From contig NZ_QPIX01000010.1 of NCBI RefSeq assembly GCF_003337715.1, positions 1 to 64,000 on the forward strand: a stretch of DNA of 64,000 nt, read 5' to 3'. The DNA is from Ciceribacter lividus. GTDB lineage: Bacteria; Pseudomonadota; Alphaproteobacteria; Rhizobiales; Rhizobiaceae. The position numbers and the translations under genes are program-made. The notes below the pieces were generated by a model. It was not told the origin of the DNA and did no database searches. It saw only the letters and a list, made by a program, of their open reading frames with translations. Shown in pieces: positions 17,575 to 26,108 of this stretch (position 1 is the stretch's first letter; each line of letters starts with the position of its first letter).

Positions 17575-18600
17575 CTAGCTCTCTCTGGGGGCGGCCGCCC
17601 GCTTCAGGCGGTCGTTGATCGCCTCGCCGAGCCCGCGGTTCGGAACGGGCGTGACGGCGATGTGCGCAGCCCCGCTCGCATCGGCCTTCTTCATGTAATC
17701 GAAGAGATTGGCGGCTGCTTCCGCAAGATCGCCGCGGGGGCTGAGGTCGAGCACCAGCCTTGCGTCGTCCTCGCCCTCGACAGACACGCCGGCGAAGCGG
17801 ATCAGCGCATCGCCCGGTGCGATGCGCCGTGCCTCGAGCTGCATCGCGGCATTCGGCGCGTAGTGGGAGGCGAGCATGCCCGGCGCTTCGATGGCCGCGC
17901 CGGCGCCGGCCGGGCGTTCAACCGGCAATCCGCTTGCCTCTTCGAGCGCGTCGACCGCGATCCCGCCCGGACGCAAAAGCCGGAGCCTGTCGGGTTCGAC
18001 GCGCACGATCGTCGATTCGACCCCGACCCGGCACGGGCCGCCGTCGAGCACGAGTTCGATCCGCCCGCCGAGATCGTCGAGCACATGGCGCGCGGTGGTC
18101 GGGCTGATCTTCCCGGAGGAGTTGGCGCTGGGTGCGGCCAGCGGGTGGCCGAAGGCGCGGATGAGGTCGCCGGCAAAGCCCTGCGGCACGCGCACGCCGA
18201 CCGTGTCGAGGCCCGCGGTCGCCAGCGGATGGATGCCGCTTTCCGGCTTCAGTGGCAGAACGAGGGTCAGCGGGCCGGGCCAGAAGCGTTCGGCGAGCCT
18301 GCGCGACACCGGATCGAAGACGGCGTAGCGCTCGGCCATCTGAAGGTCTGCCATATGGCAGATCAGCGGATTGAAGCGAGGACGTCCCTTGGTCTCGTAG
18401 ATGCGGGTGATCGCGGCGGGATCGGTGGCGTCGGCGGCGAGTCCGTAGACCGTCTCGGTCGGCACCGCCACGGGCAGGCCACGCGACAGCACCGCCACCG
18501 CCTCGGTGATCGCCTCCTGCCGGGCGGTTTCGATTGAGATGCATCTTGCCATGTCGCCGCTCGCAACGTCCTGTTTTCCCGTCAATAGCGTGTCTTGCAT
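17575..18600 (-). CDS. L-threonylcarbamoyladenylate synthase
   Basis: Sua5-type enzyme of 341 residues that makes threonylcarbamoyl-AMP for the t6A37 modification of tRNA. The N-terminal YrdC domain shows PTETVYGLAADATD, KGRPRFNPLICHM, PGPLTLVLPL, VGVRVPQG, SANSSGKISPTTA and the STIVRVE strand; the Sua5 C-terminal domain (about 235-341) includes APGMLASHYAPNA. It lies 15 bases from the FAD enzyme gene, so the two may share an operon. An internal start at MARCISIE (18552) is possible; the 18600 ATG has a GAGG upstream. Confidence 0.94.
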   Translation of the reverse strand: MQDTLLTGKQDVASGDMARCISIETARQEAITEAVAVLSRGLPVAVPTETVYGLAADATDPAAITRIYETKGRPRFNPLICHMADLQMAERYAVFDPVSRRLAERFWPGPLTLVLPLKPESGIHPLATAGLDTVGVRVPQGFAGDLIRAFGHPLAAPSANSSGKISPTTARHVLDDLGGRIELVLDGGPCRVGVESTIVRVEPDRLRLLRPGGIAVDALEEASGLPVERPAGAGAAIEAPGMLASHYAPNAAMQLEARRIAPGDALIRFAGVSVEGEDDARLVLDLSPRGDLAEAAANLFDYMKKADASGAAHIAVTPVPNRGLGEAINDRLKRAAAPRES

Positions 18601-18782
18601 GCCGGGACCAACCTCTTTTTGCCCTTCCGGGCGGAGCCTGCGCGGCCTTTGTCCACAGGTGGGAGAACCGCCTCGCGGACGGTCGCTAAAACTTTATCCA
18701 TCGGCGTAACCGAAAGAAAGAATTCTGCCTCTTATAGTCGGCTCGAACGACAGATTCGCCTCGAAATGCCGGAACAACAAAC

Positions 18783-19868
18783 ATGCTTCCTCCGAAGAAC
18801 CCCGCCTCCAGTATTGCCCTGCGCGTCGCCACCGCAATGCACCAGATGGGCATCGACGGCCTGCCGCGGAACTACGAACTGGTCTACGAGGCCTATGCCG
18901 GCAGCAACCCCGAACTCGTCCGGGAATTCGTGGCGCTCGGCAAGAACAAGACACAGGACGCGCTCGATGCGCTGGGGCGGAAATACCTGCCGCACCACCA
19001 CGAAGCAGGTCTTCTGAGCCGCCAGAACGGCCATGTCCGCGCCGAGATGAGCAATTTCATCAGCCTGCTGAACGAGGAGAAAGTCTCGCTGACCGATTAC
19101 GGCCGCCTGATCGGCGATGCCTCGCGGGTGATCCTGGCCGACGGCGACATCGACCACGTCGAGCTCGGGCAATCGATCACCGCGCTCAAGGTCGCGACGG
19201 AGAAGCGGGCGACCCAGAACAGCACCGTCGTGCGCGCGGTCGTCAACAAGACGGCGGCGCTTGCCGACCTGCAGCGCGAGGCGGAAGAGGCGGAAACGGC
19301 GAAGTTCGTCGACGCGCTTACCGGGCTCGGAAGCCGCCGCGCCTTCAACAAGGCGCTCGCCAAGGTCTATGCCAATCCCAACATGCCGGTACTGTCCGGG
19401 CTCGCCGTCGGCGAGATCGACGACTACGGCCGTATTTCCGAACAGATGGGCGCCACCGTCGCCGAGCGCTTCCTGAAGCAGGTGTCGAAGATCGTGCAGG
19501 CGGTGACGAACGGCGGCGACCTCGCCTGCCGTTTCGACGGTGCGCGCTTCGGCATGCTCTTCTATACCTCCGAACAGGAGGAAGTGAGCCGCATTGTCGA
19601 TCTGGTGCGGGCGAAGCTTGCCTCGACGGCGGTCGTCAATAGTGGCTCCGGCCGTTCGCTCGGCCAGGCGCAGATGTCCTTCGGCATCTGTTTCTCCGAA
19701 CAGGCGCCGAACGCCTTCGACCTCACGAGCTATGCGGAGCGGGCACTCGCCACTTCGAAGGCTGCGGGTGGTAACACCGTCACGGTCTATGGTGCGGGCG
19801 AGGGCGGCTTCGTTCCGAAGGATTGGCTGATCTACAGGAAGCAGTCCGTCGGCGGCTTCGGCGGGTGA
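18783..19868 (+). CDS. Protein with degenerate GGDEF domain
   Basis: A 361-residue cytoplasmic protein. Residues about 1-130 are a helical region with a conserved opening (LRVATAMHQMGIDGLPRNYELVYEAY) seen in several rhizobial GGDEF proteins. A coiled coil (155-175) leads to the GGDEF fold, beginning DALTGLGSRRAF (178-189) and ending near 335. The active-site motif reads DGARF (252-256) instead of GGDEF, so two catalytic or metal-supporting positions are lost and cyclase activity is unlikely. It may bind c-di-GMP or GTP, or act through partners. It has its own promoter region, divergent from the Sua5 gene. Confidence 0.85.
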   Translation: MLPPKNPASSIALRVATAMHQMGIDGLPRNYELVYEAYAGSNPELVREFVALGKNKTQDALDALGRKYLPHHHEAGLLSRQNGHVRAEMSNFISLLNEEKVSLTDYGRLIGDASRVILADGDIDHVELGQSITALKVATEKRATQNSTVVRAVVNKTAALADLQREAEEAETAKFVDALTGLGSRRAFNKALAKVYANPNMPVLSGLAVGEIDDYGRISEQMGATVAERFLKQVSKIVQAVTNGGDLACRFDGARFGMLFYTSEQEEVSRIVDLVRAKLASTAVVNSGSGRSLGQAQMSFGICFSEQAPNAFDLTSYAERALATSKAAGGNTVTVYGAGEGGFVPKDWLIYRKQSVGGFGG

Positions 19869-19886
19869 CGATCACAAGCGCCGTCG

Positions 19887-20489
19887 TCAGAGGGCGGCGA
19901 TGATCTTGCGCAGTTCGACGTCGCGGGCACCCAGCATCAGCACGTTCTTCAGGGCTTCCTTGGGGTCCCGGGTGCGGAAGAGCACGCCGTTGTCGCGGAC
20001 CGAGCGGTCGATTGCCATCGAGCGGCTGTCGCGATCGGGCTGGATCGCGACGGCGAAATACATGCGCGAGAAATCCGGACGGATGCGCTCGAAGAACTGT
20101 TCGGTGCCGCCGATGTCGGCGAAGAAATTGGTGAGGTAGAACGCCCACTTCACATCGGCAAAGCGGGCGAAGCTGGTGCGTGCCGACGTCACGTGGCAGT
20201 AGCCGAGATGCGGCTGGTTCTCGAGCGTGCGGTGAAAGATGAGTTTCGGGAAACGGATCGACCGGTGAAAGGCGTTGATCCGTTCGTGGGTCGTCTCGCC
20301 CGCGGCCTCCAGCTTGCGGCCGGTGCGTTCGGCGACCTCCGCGTGGGTGAGGTAGCGGCGCTCTTCCGGCACCCAGTCCTCACGCCGCCGCGAGATTCGC
20401 CCCGTGCGCAGGAATTCGCTGTGCACGGCCTTGAGCGCCGACGGCGGGGCATCGCTTTTCTTCAGTGCGAAATATCTGAACTTCGGCAT
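19887..20489 (-). CDS. Conserved hypothetical protein
   Basis: A 200-residue protein without signal peptide or membrane helix; I do not recognise the family. It opens with MPKFRYFALKKSD and has a basic helix (GRISRRREDWVPEERRYLTHAEVAERTGRKLEAA), a central block SFARFADVKWAFYLTNFFADIGGTEQFF and a C-terminal LMLGARDVELRKIIAAL. Its coding character fits the neighbourhood. It converges with the GGDEF gene (18 bases between stops). It could be a small cytosolic enzyme or binding protein. Confidence 0.65.
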   Translation of the reverse strand: MPKFRYFALKKSDAPPSALKAVHSEFLRTGRISRRREDWVPEERRYLTHAEVAERTGRKLEAAGETTHERINAFHRSIRFPKLIFHRTLENQPHLGYCHVTSARTSFARFADVKWAFYLTNFFADIGGTEQFFERIRPDFSRMYFAVAIQPDRDSRSMAIDRSVRDNGVLFRTRDPKEALKNVLMLGARDVELRKIIAAL

Positions 20490-20875
20490 GTTCCAACTTC
20501 AGCAGCAAGGGCGAGGCTCTGAACGAGCCTCCGGCAAGTCGCCATTATGGAGCGCATTCGTTACGCGAAGCTTGCGTCGCCATTGGCTGCCATTGCCCGT
20601 TTCCGCGCCGTCGCCCGCTTGCCAATTTGCGCCAATCCGCTTCTTCGAAAGAACTTTGATTGATGGTTTAAGTGCAGGTTTAAAAACGGTTATTCGCGAA
20701 ATCTCGATTTGCTTCCAGGGCCGGTTTGCGATGTCGTGATTGCTTGAGGCGATGTCGTTTCGCAGCGCAGCAGAGACATGTCGCCTGTGGTTAGATAATC
20801 GAAGGACGGCGTCAGCATCCAGTCTGTACCGCCGGCCAGCACCTTTCTACCCACGCCCGTCGAACGAGGACACCA
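20490..20875. other. 386-bp intergenic region upstream of gbcA
   Basis: No gene is seen. It contains direct repeats GGTTTAA at 20665-20671 and 20677-20683 and a related GGTTATT at 20688-20694, which may be part of a regulator site for gbcA. The GC content is lower than in the flanks around 20640-20700. I see no terminator or RNA gene. Confidence 0.4.
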
Positions 20876-22120
20876 ATGGATCTGCACGGTTCCGTGTTGC
20901 GTCAACTCAAGAGCCGCCGCGAAGGCTTCAGCCTCGCGCAGCCCTTCTACATCGATCCCGACTACTTCAAGCTCGACATGGAGATGATCTGGTATCGCGA
21001 CTGGCTGTTCATCGGCCACGACTGCGAGGTCCCGCGGGCGGGCAATTATTTCACCGCCCAGATCGGCGACTATCCGGTGGTGGTCGTGCGCGGCAAGGAC
21101 GGCGCGATCCGCGCCTTCCACAACACCTGCCGCCATCGCGGCCACCGCGTCTGCACCTCCGATCGCGGCGCCTCCGCCAAGCTCGTCTGCCCCTATCACC
21201 AGTGGACCTACGATCTCGACGGCTCGCTCGTTTTCGCCCGCCAGATGGGCGAGACCTTCGACAAAAGCGAGTTCGGCCTGAAGTCCGTTCATTGCGAAAG
21301 CGTCGGCGGCTACATTTTCGTCTGCCTCGCCGACGATGCGCCGGATTTCGCGCCGGTGCGCGCCACCATCGAGCCCTACCTGAAGCCCCATCGGCTGTGG
21401 GAGGCCAAGGTCGCCCATCGCAGCACGATCATCGAGAAGGGCAACTGGAAGCTCGTCTGGGAAAACAACCGCGAGTGCTACCACTGCGCCGGCAACCATC
21501 CGGAGCTTTGCCGCACCTATCCGGAAGCGCCGACGGCGACGGGCGTACAAGGCGCCAAGGACGATCCCTTCATCACCGCGCACTGGGCGCGCTGCGAGGG
21601 GGCCGGCCTGCCGAGCGAGTTCCGGATGGATCCGACCGGCCAGTTCCGCGTCGCCCGCATGCCGCTGATCCAGGAAGCCGAAAGCTATACGCTGAGCGGT
21701 AAACCGGCCGTCCGCCGTCCGCTCTCCGCCGACGTGCCGATCAGCCATGTCGGTACCATGCTGCTCTTCCACTATCCGACGACCTGGAACCACATCCTCG
21801 GCGATCACGCGATTTCCTTCCGCGTGCTGCCGCTGTCGGCGGAGGAGACCGCCGTCACCACCACCTGGCTCGTCAACAAGGACGCCGTGGAAGGGGTGGA
21901 CTACGATCTCGACGAACTGACCCATGTCTGGACCATGACCAACGACCAGGACCGGGCGATCGTCGAGGAGAACGCCTTCGGTATCCGCTCACCGGCCTAT
22001 GAGCCCGGCCCCTATTCGCTGGAACACGAAGGCGGCGTCATGCAGTTCGTCGAGTGGTACTCGAACTTCATGGTCAACCGTCTCCAGGGCGACAAGGCCC
22101 GTCTTTCCGCGGTCGCCTGA
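20876..22120 (+). CDS. gbcA: Glycine betaine demethylase, Rieske oxygenase subunit
   Basis: Rieske non-haem iron oxygenase alpha subunit of 414 residues. The Rieske centre is CRHRGHRVC with CPYHQWTY, and the mononuclear iron site is NNRECYHCAGNHPEL. Sequence and partner match GbcA/stachydrine demethylase enzymes, which remove a methyl group from glycine betaine or proline betaine, giving formaldehyde. Which betaine is used here cannot be told from sequence. It is followed after 1 base by its reductase gene, so the pair is an operon. Betaines are common nutrients and osmolytes in the rhizosphere. Confidence 0.88.
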   Translation: MDLHGSVLRQLKSRREGFSLAQPFYIDPDYFKLDMEMIWYRDWLFIGHDCEVPRAGNYFTAQIGDYPVVVVRGKDGAIRAFHNTCRHRGHRVCTSDRGASAKLVCPYHQWTYDLDGSLVFARQMGETFDKSEFGLKSVHCESVGGYIFVCLADDAPDFAPVRATIEPYLKPHRLWEAKVAHRSTIIEKGNWKLVWENNRECYHCAGNHPELCRTYPEAPTATGVQGAKDDPFITAHWARCEGAGLPSEFRMDPTGQFRVARMPLIQEAESYTLSGKPAVRRPLSADVPISHVGTMLLFHYPTTWNHILGDHAISFRVLPLSAEETAVTTTWLVNKDAVEGVDYDLDELTHVWTMTNDQDRAIVEENAFGIRSPAYEPGPYSLEHEGGVMQFVEWYSNFMVNRLQGDKARLSAVA

Positions 22121-22121
22121 C

Positions 22122-23207
22122 ATGAACATCGCCGTCACCAATTACCGCCACGTCGACGAGATGCGCCCCTGGTCGGATCGGGAGCACAAGCTCACCTGCG
22201 TCGCCGTCACGCCGGAAGCGCCCGACGTGATGACCTTCACCTTCCGGCCGGATCGCGCCGGCCTCTGGTTCCGTTATCTGCCCGGCCAGTTCGTCACGCT
22301 CGAACTGCCGGTCGGCCAGGAGCCGGTGCTGCGCACCTATACGCTCTCCTCCAGCCCGTCGCGGCCCTACACGGTCGCGGTGACGGTGAAGGCGCAGAAG
22401 GATTCGGTCGGCACTCGCTGGATGTTCGACCACCTGAAGCCGGGTATGGTGCTGAAGGCGATCGGCCCGCTCGGCGATTTCTCCTATGTTCGGCATCCCG
22501 GCCGCAAATACCTCTTCATTTCTGCCGGCTCCGGTATCACGCCGATGATCTCGATGACCCGCGACCTGGGTGACCGCGCGCCCGACAGCGACGTTACCTT
22601 CGTGCACTGCGCCCGCACGCCGGACGACATCATCTTCCGTGCGGAGCTGGAGGCCAAGGCCCGCGAGATGGAGAATCTCACCCTCGGCTTCATCGTCCGG
22701 CAGACCGCCCGCGGCCAGCTGTGGTCCGGCCTCAAAGGGCGGATCGACAAGGCGAAGATCGCGCTGCTCGCGCCCGATTTCCTCGACCGAACCGTCTTCT
22801 GCTGCGGACCGGAGCCGTTCATGGCAACGGTGCGGGAATCGCTCGCCAGCGCCGGCTTCGACATGAAGAACTATCACGAGGAGGCCTTTCAGCCGGTGAA
22901 GCCGGAGCCTCCGGTGGTGGTTGCCGATCCCTCGGGCGAGGTCGTGCCGACGAAGGTCACGTTCGCGATGTCCGGCAAGGAGGGCACCTGCGAGCCCGGC
23001 CACACCCTCCTGCAGGCGGCCCGTGCCGCAGGCGTGCGCATCGGTGCGGCCTGCGAATCCGGCCTCTGCGGCACCTGCAAGGTGATGAAGCTCTCCGGCG
23101 AGGTGGAGATGAGCCACAATGGCGGCATCCTCGACGACGAGGTCGACGAGGGTTACGTGCTCGCCTGCTGCTCGCGCCCGAAGGGCGACGTCGAAATCGA
23201 GGCCTGA
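22122..23207 (+). CDS. gbcB: Glycine betaine demethylase, reductase subunit
   Basis: A 361-residue electron-transfer protein that passes electrons from NAD(P)H to the Rieske oxygenase. An FAD domain (YLPGQFVTLELPV, LRTYTLSSSPS) and NAD(P) domain (FISAGSGITPMISM, FCCGPEPFM) are followed by a C-terminal plant-type [2Fe-2S] ferredoxin domain with CESGLCGTC and a fourth Cys in YVLACCSRP. This FNR-ferredoxin order is that of GbcB. The start at ATG 22122, one base after the gbcA stop, gives strong coupling. Confidence 0.88.
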   Translation: MNIAVTNYRHVDEMRPWSDREHKLTCVAVTPEAPDVMTFTFRPDRAGLWFRYLPGQFVTLELPVGQEPVLRTYTLSSSPSRPYTVAVTVKAQKDSVGTRWMFDHLKPGMVLKAIGPLGDFSYVRHPGRKYLFISAGSGITPMISMTRDLGDRAPDSDVTFVHCARTPDDIIFRAELEAKAREMENLTLGFIVRQTARGQLWSGLKGRIDKAKIALLAPDFLDRTVFCCGPEPFMATVRESLASAGFDMKNYHEEAFQPVKPEPPVVVADPSGEVVPTKVTFAMSGKEGTCEPGHTLLQAARAAGVRIGAACESGLCGTCKVMKLSGEVEMSHNGGILDDEVDEGYVLACCSRPKGDVEIEA

Positions 23208-23402
23208 GCGTCGCCGTTCCGGAACAACATGGCGCGCCCGGACGTTTTCCCGACGTCCGGGTGGCAGAACGCGCATGAACGCGTCGTTCAGGATGCCTTT
23301 TCTATCCCGGCGGGTATCTTGTTGCGACAATACTACGCTTTCGTTTTCCCGGCAAAGTCGTGGTATGATGTCGAACGTGAACTAGGATGGAGTGAGAGTG
23401 TC

Positions 23403-23837
23403 ATGAATACGACCGTTAAGCGCTGGGCCGCGCTTGCTCTGGCCTCCGCCCTGACGATGGGCGTATATGTACCCGCCGAGGCGGTGACCATGCCCGTGCC
23501 CGCTCCGAAGGTGGAGACCTCGGGCGACGTGCTCCAGGTCCATTACCGCGTCTACTATCGCGCGCCTTACTACTACTATCGCGGCTATCGCGGCTATCGT
23601 CACCCGCGCCCCGGCTATCGTTACTATAACGGCTACTGGTTCCCGCTCGCCGCCTTCGGCGCCGGTCTCATCATTGGCGGTGCGCTTGCCACGCCGACCG
23701 TCCCGCGCGCCGGCATGGGCCTCAACCCGCGGCACTATCAGTGGTGCCGGGCACGCTACCGGTCGTACGACCCGTACTCCAACACCTTCCAGCCTTATCA
23801 CGGGCCGCGCCGCCAGTGCTTTTCGCCGTACTACTGA
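23403..23837 (+). CDS. BA14K family secreted protein
   Basis: A 144-residue protein with an N-terminal signal peptide (VKRWAALALASALTMGVYVPAEA). A Tyr/Arg/Gly-rich central stretch (YYRAPYYYYRGYRGYRHPR) precedes a hydrophobic segment (FPLAAFGAGLIIGGALA), and the BA14K signature at the C-terminus is HYQWCRARYRSYDPYSNTF with a partner Cys in RRQC. BA14K proteins are exported, immunoreactive and lectin-like in Brucella. The ATG at 23403 starts a clean signal peptide; an upstream in-frame extension is unsupported. Confidence 0.85.
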   Translation: MNTTVKRWAALALASALTMGVYVPAEAVTMPVPAPKVETSGDVLQVHYRVYYRAPYYYYRGYRGYRHPRPGYRYYNGYWFPLAAFGAGLIIGGALATPTVPRAGMGLNPRHYQWCRARYRSYDPYSNTFQPYHGPRRQCFSPYY

Positions 23838-23866
23838 GCAATTGGCGCTCGCATCGACTTCGAAAC

Positions 23867-23892
23867 ATGCCCGGCTTCGACCGGGCATTTTC
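23867..23892 (+). terminator. Intrinsic terminator of the BA14K gene
   Basis: ATGCCCGG (23867-23874) and CCGGGCAT (23881-23888) form an 8-bp stem with a CTTCGA loop, directly followed by TTTTC on the plus strand, 29 bases after the stop codon. Confidence 0.8.
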
Positions 23893-23916
23893 GTCGGCGG
23901 ACATCTGACCTGCGAC

Positions 23917-23949
23917 GAAAAAGGGGCACCGGCCTGAGCCGATGCCCCT
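23917..23949 (-). terminator. Intrinsic terminator of phoX
   Basis: AGGGGCA (23922-23928) pairs with TGCCCCT (23943-23949), and the inner CGGC/GCCG extends the stem past one mismatch. On the minus strand it is followed by a T5 run (A-run 23917-23921). It lies 22 bases after the phoX stop. Confidence 0.8.
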
Positions 23950-23971
23950 CCAGAAGCGGTGAGCGTGTCCG

Positions 23972-25864
23972 TCAGCCGATCATCGCGTTGTCGTCGCGCT
24001 TGATCGCGATGACGGTCGAGCGCGGCAGCTTGCCTTCGCCGTCCGGGAAGGGCGCGTCGGGATGCTGGATGCCGACGAAGTGGGTGCGCTTGTCGGACGA
24101 CCAGGTCTGGCCGGTGACTTCCGATCCCTTCGGCGCCGTCAGGAAGCGCTCGATGCGGCCCGTGGCCGGATCGCCCGCAAGCATCTGGTTGTTGCCCTGG
24201 CCGGCGAAGTCGCCTTCGTTCGAATCCTCGCCGTCCGTCTGGATCCAGAGGAGGCCGGTGGTGTCGAACATCATGCCGTCCGGCGAGTTGAACATGTTGC
24301 CGGAATTGATGTTCGAGGAGCCGGCATAGGCGTCCTTGTGAACATCCGGGTTGCCGGCCATGCAGAACAGGTCCCACTTGAACTTGCCGTCGGCATGGTC
24401 GTCGTTTTCCGGATACCAGCGGACGATCTGGCCGTATTCGTTCTCGGCGCGCGGGTTCGGGCCGCCGACCGGCATCTCGTCGCCGCCGGCATTCTTCTTG
24501 ATGCCGCGCTTGCTGTTGTTGGTCAGCGCGCAATAGGCCTCGATGGCCACCGGGTTGATGGCAACCCATTCCGGACGGTCCATGGTGGTCGCGCCGACCT
24601 TCGAGGCGGCCTGGCGGGTGAAGACGCAGATCTCGTCCATCTTCATGCCGGTCGTCTCCGGCGTCAGCGCCAGCCATTCGCCGTTGCCGTCGTCGGAAAA
24701 CTTCGCGACGAAGAGCGTGCCCTCGTCGAGCAGCTTCGAGGTGTCGCCGCCCGGAACGTAGATGCCGTTCGAGACATACTTGTAGAGGAATTCGCCGCGC
24801 TCGTCGTCGCCCATGTAGACGACCACGCGCCCGTCACGGGCGATCACCACGGCGGCGTTCTCGTGCTTGATGCGGCCGAGCGCCGTGCGCTTGACCGGGG
24901 TCGACGTGGCGTTCGACGGATCGATCTCGACCACGTAGCCGGCGCGGCGCGGCTCGTTCGGGTTCTTCGAGAGGTCGAAGCGCTCGTCGAACTTTTCGTA
25001 GGCGTAGCGGGTCTCGGCCGTGATGCCGTAGCGGGCATAGTCCTCGGGCAGGGCGAAGTTCGCATCCGTCGAGCCGAAGTAGCCGTTGAAGTTCTCTTCG
25101 CAGGTGAGATAGGTGCCCCACGGCGTCCGGCCGGCGCCGCAATTGTTGAAGGTGCCGAGACTGTCGGTGCCGTTCGGATCGGCCGCGGTCTTGACGAGGT
25201 CGGAACCGGCGGCCGGACCCGAAAGCGTCATCGGCGTGTTGTGATGGATGCGGCGATTGAACGGGCTGTCGAGCACGATCTGCCAGCCGTCCTCGCCCTC
25301 GGCGACTTCCATGACGGTCACGCCCTGCATGTTCTGCAGGATCTTCACGTCGTCGGCCGATTGCGGAACGCCCTTTTCGGTGTGCGGAAGGTTGATTTCC
25401 GGGTTCACGTATTCGTGGTTGATGGCGATCACCTGATGGCCGCCGATCACGAAGAGCTCCATGCCGTCGGTATTCTCGCCGAAGACCTTGTCGGAGTTTT
25501 CGAGGCTGACGCCCTTCGCCGGATCGACGTCCGGAACGTTTGAGAACAGCGGCTGGCCCCACTTGGCGAGCGGCTGCCAGCTATAGCCTTCCGGAACGTG
25601 CACGGTATTGTCGGTCGCGATCGGAAGCGGCTTGAACTGGAAGCGGGAGGCTGCTTCCTGGGCTTCCGCCGAGGTCGAGCTCATCAGGTTGCCGAGCGTG
25701 CCCATGGCGGCGGCGGCCGAACCGAAGGCGAGAACGCCGCCGAGGAAACCGCGGCGCGAGATCGCCCGCTCGACGACGCGGTCGAAGTCGGTTTCGGCCG
25801 GCGGCGGGTTCTGCAGTTCGTCCCATTCGTCCCAAGACAGCTTGCTGGTGTCGACATCAGTCAT
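23972..25864 (-). CDS. phoX: PhoX family alkaline phosphatase, Tat-exported
   Basis: A PhoX/DUF839 protein of 630 residues. The N-terminus carries a twin-arginine signal (ISRRGFLGGVLAFGSAAAAMG, Arg-Arg at about 36-37), so it is exported folded with its metal cofactor. Body motifs are NHEYVNPE, NNCGAGRTPWGTYLTCEENFNGYFG, KHENAAVVIARDGRVVVYMGDDERGEF, DRPEWVAINP and FNSPDGMMFD, the core of the Fe/Ca-dependent PhoX family. It hydrolyses phosphomonoesters under phosphate limitation. A Pho box at 25922-25939 supports PhoB control. The member may also be a non-phosphatase DUF839 protein, but the Pho box argues against this. Confidence 0.9.
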   Translation of the reverse strand: MTDVDTSKLSWDEWDELQNPPPAETDFDRVVERAISRRGFLGGVLAFGSAAAAMGTLGNLMSSTSAEAQEAASRFQFKPLPIATDNTVHVPEGYSWQPLAKWGQPLFSNVPDVDPAKGVSLENSDKVFGENTDGMELFVIGGHQVIAINHEYVNPEINLPHTEKGVPQSADDVKILQNMQGVTVMEVAEGEDGWQIVLDSPFNRRIHHNTPMTLSGPAAGSDLVKTAADPNGTDSLGTFNNCGAGRTPWGTYLTCEENFNGYFGSTDANFALPEDYARYGITAETRYAYEKFDERFDLSKNPNEPRRAGYVVEIDPSNATSTPVKRTALGRIKHENAAVVIARDGRVVVYMGDDERGEFLYKYVSNGIYVPGGDTSKLLDEGTLFVAKFSDDGNGEWLALTPETTGMKMDEICVFTRQAASKVGATTMDRPEWVAINPVAIEAYCALTNNSKRGIKKNAGGDEMPVGGPNPRAENEYGQIVRWYPENDDHADGKFKWDLFCMAGNPDVHKDAYAGSSNINSGNMFNSPDGMMFDTTGLLWIQTDGEDSNEGDFAGQGNNQMLAGDPATGRIERFLTAPKGSEVTGQTWSSDKRTHFVGIQHPDAPFPDGEGKLPRSTVIAIKRDDNAMIG

Positions 25865-25921
25865 GGCTTGCTCCTGTGTTGGCGCTGTTCACGTGTCCGA
25901 ACTGCGGGTTACCGGGCTGCC

Positions 25922-25939
25922 GTTACAGTTCTGTGACGG
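25922..25939 (-). promoter_or_regulatory. Pho box upstream of phoX
   Basis: On the minus strand CCGTCAC (25939-25933), AGAA, CTGTAAC (25928-25922) gives the 7-4-7 arrangement of the PhoB box CTGTCAT-N4-CTGTCAT, with 5 of 7 matches in each half. It ends 58 bases upstream of the phoX start, a normal activator position. Confidence 0.65.
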
Positions 25940-26108
25940 GTCGGGGCTGCGGCTGTCGAAATCGCCGGAGAGGCGGCGAGCCATCCCCTCGGCAGTTTCT
26001 AGGTTGAACGGTGTGTCACCCGCCGATGCCGCGGGTGAACCGGATTTTTCCTGTCATCGTGCGGTCTTCGCGCGTAGGTTGGCAAAAGCCAGTCGATCGG
26101 AGACCCTC

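Noticed and set aside
20668-20683. TTAA-N8-TTAA resembling a CtrA site
   Set aside because: The CtrA consensus needs N7; the spacing is one base too long.
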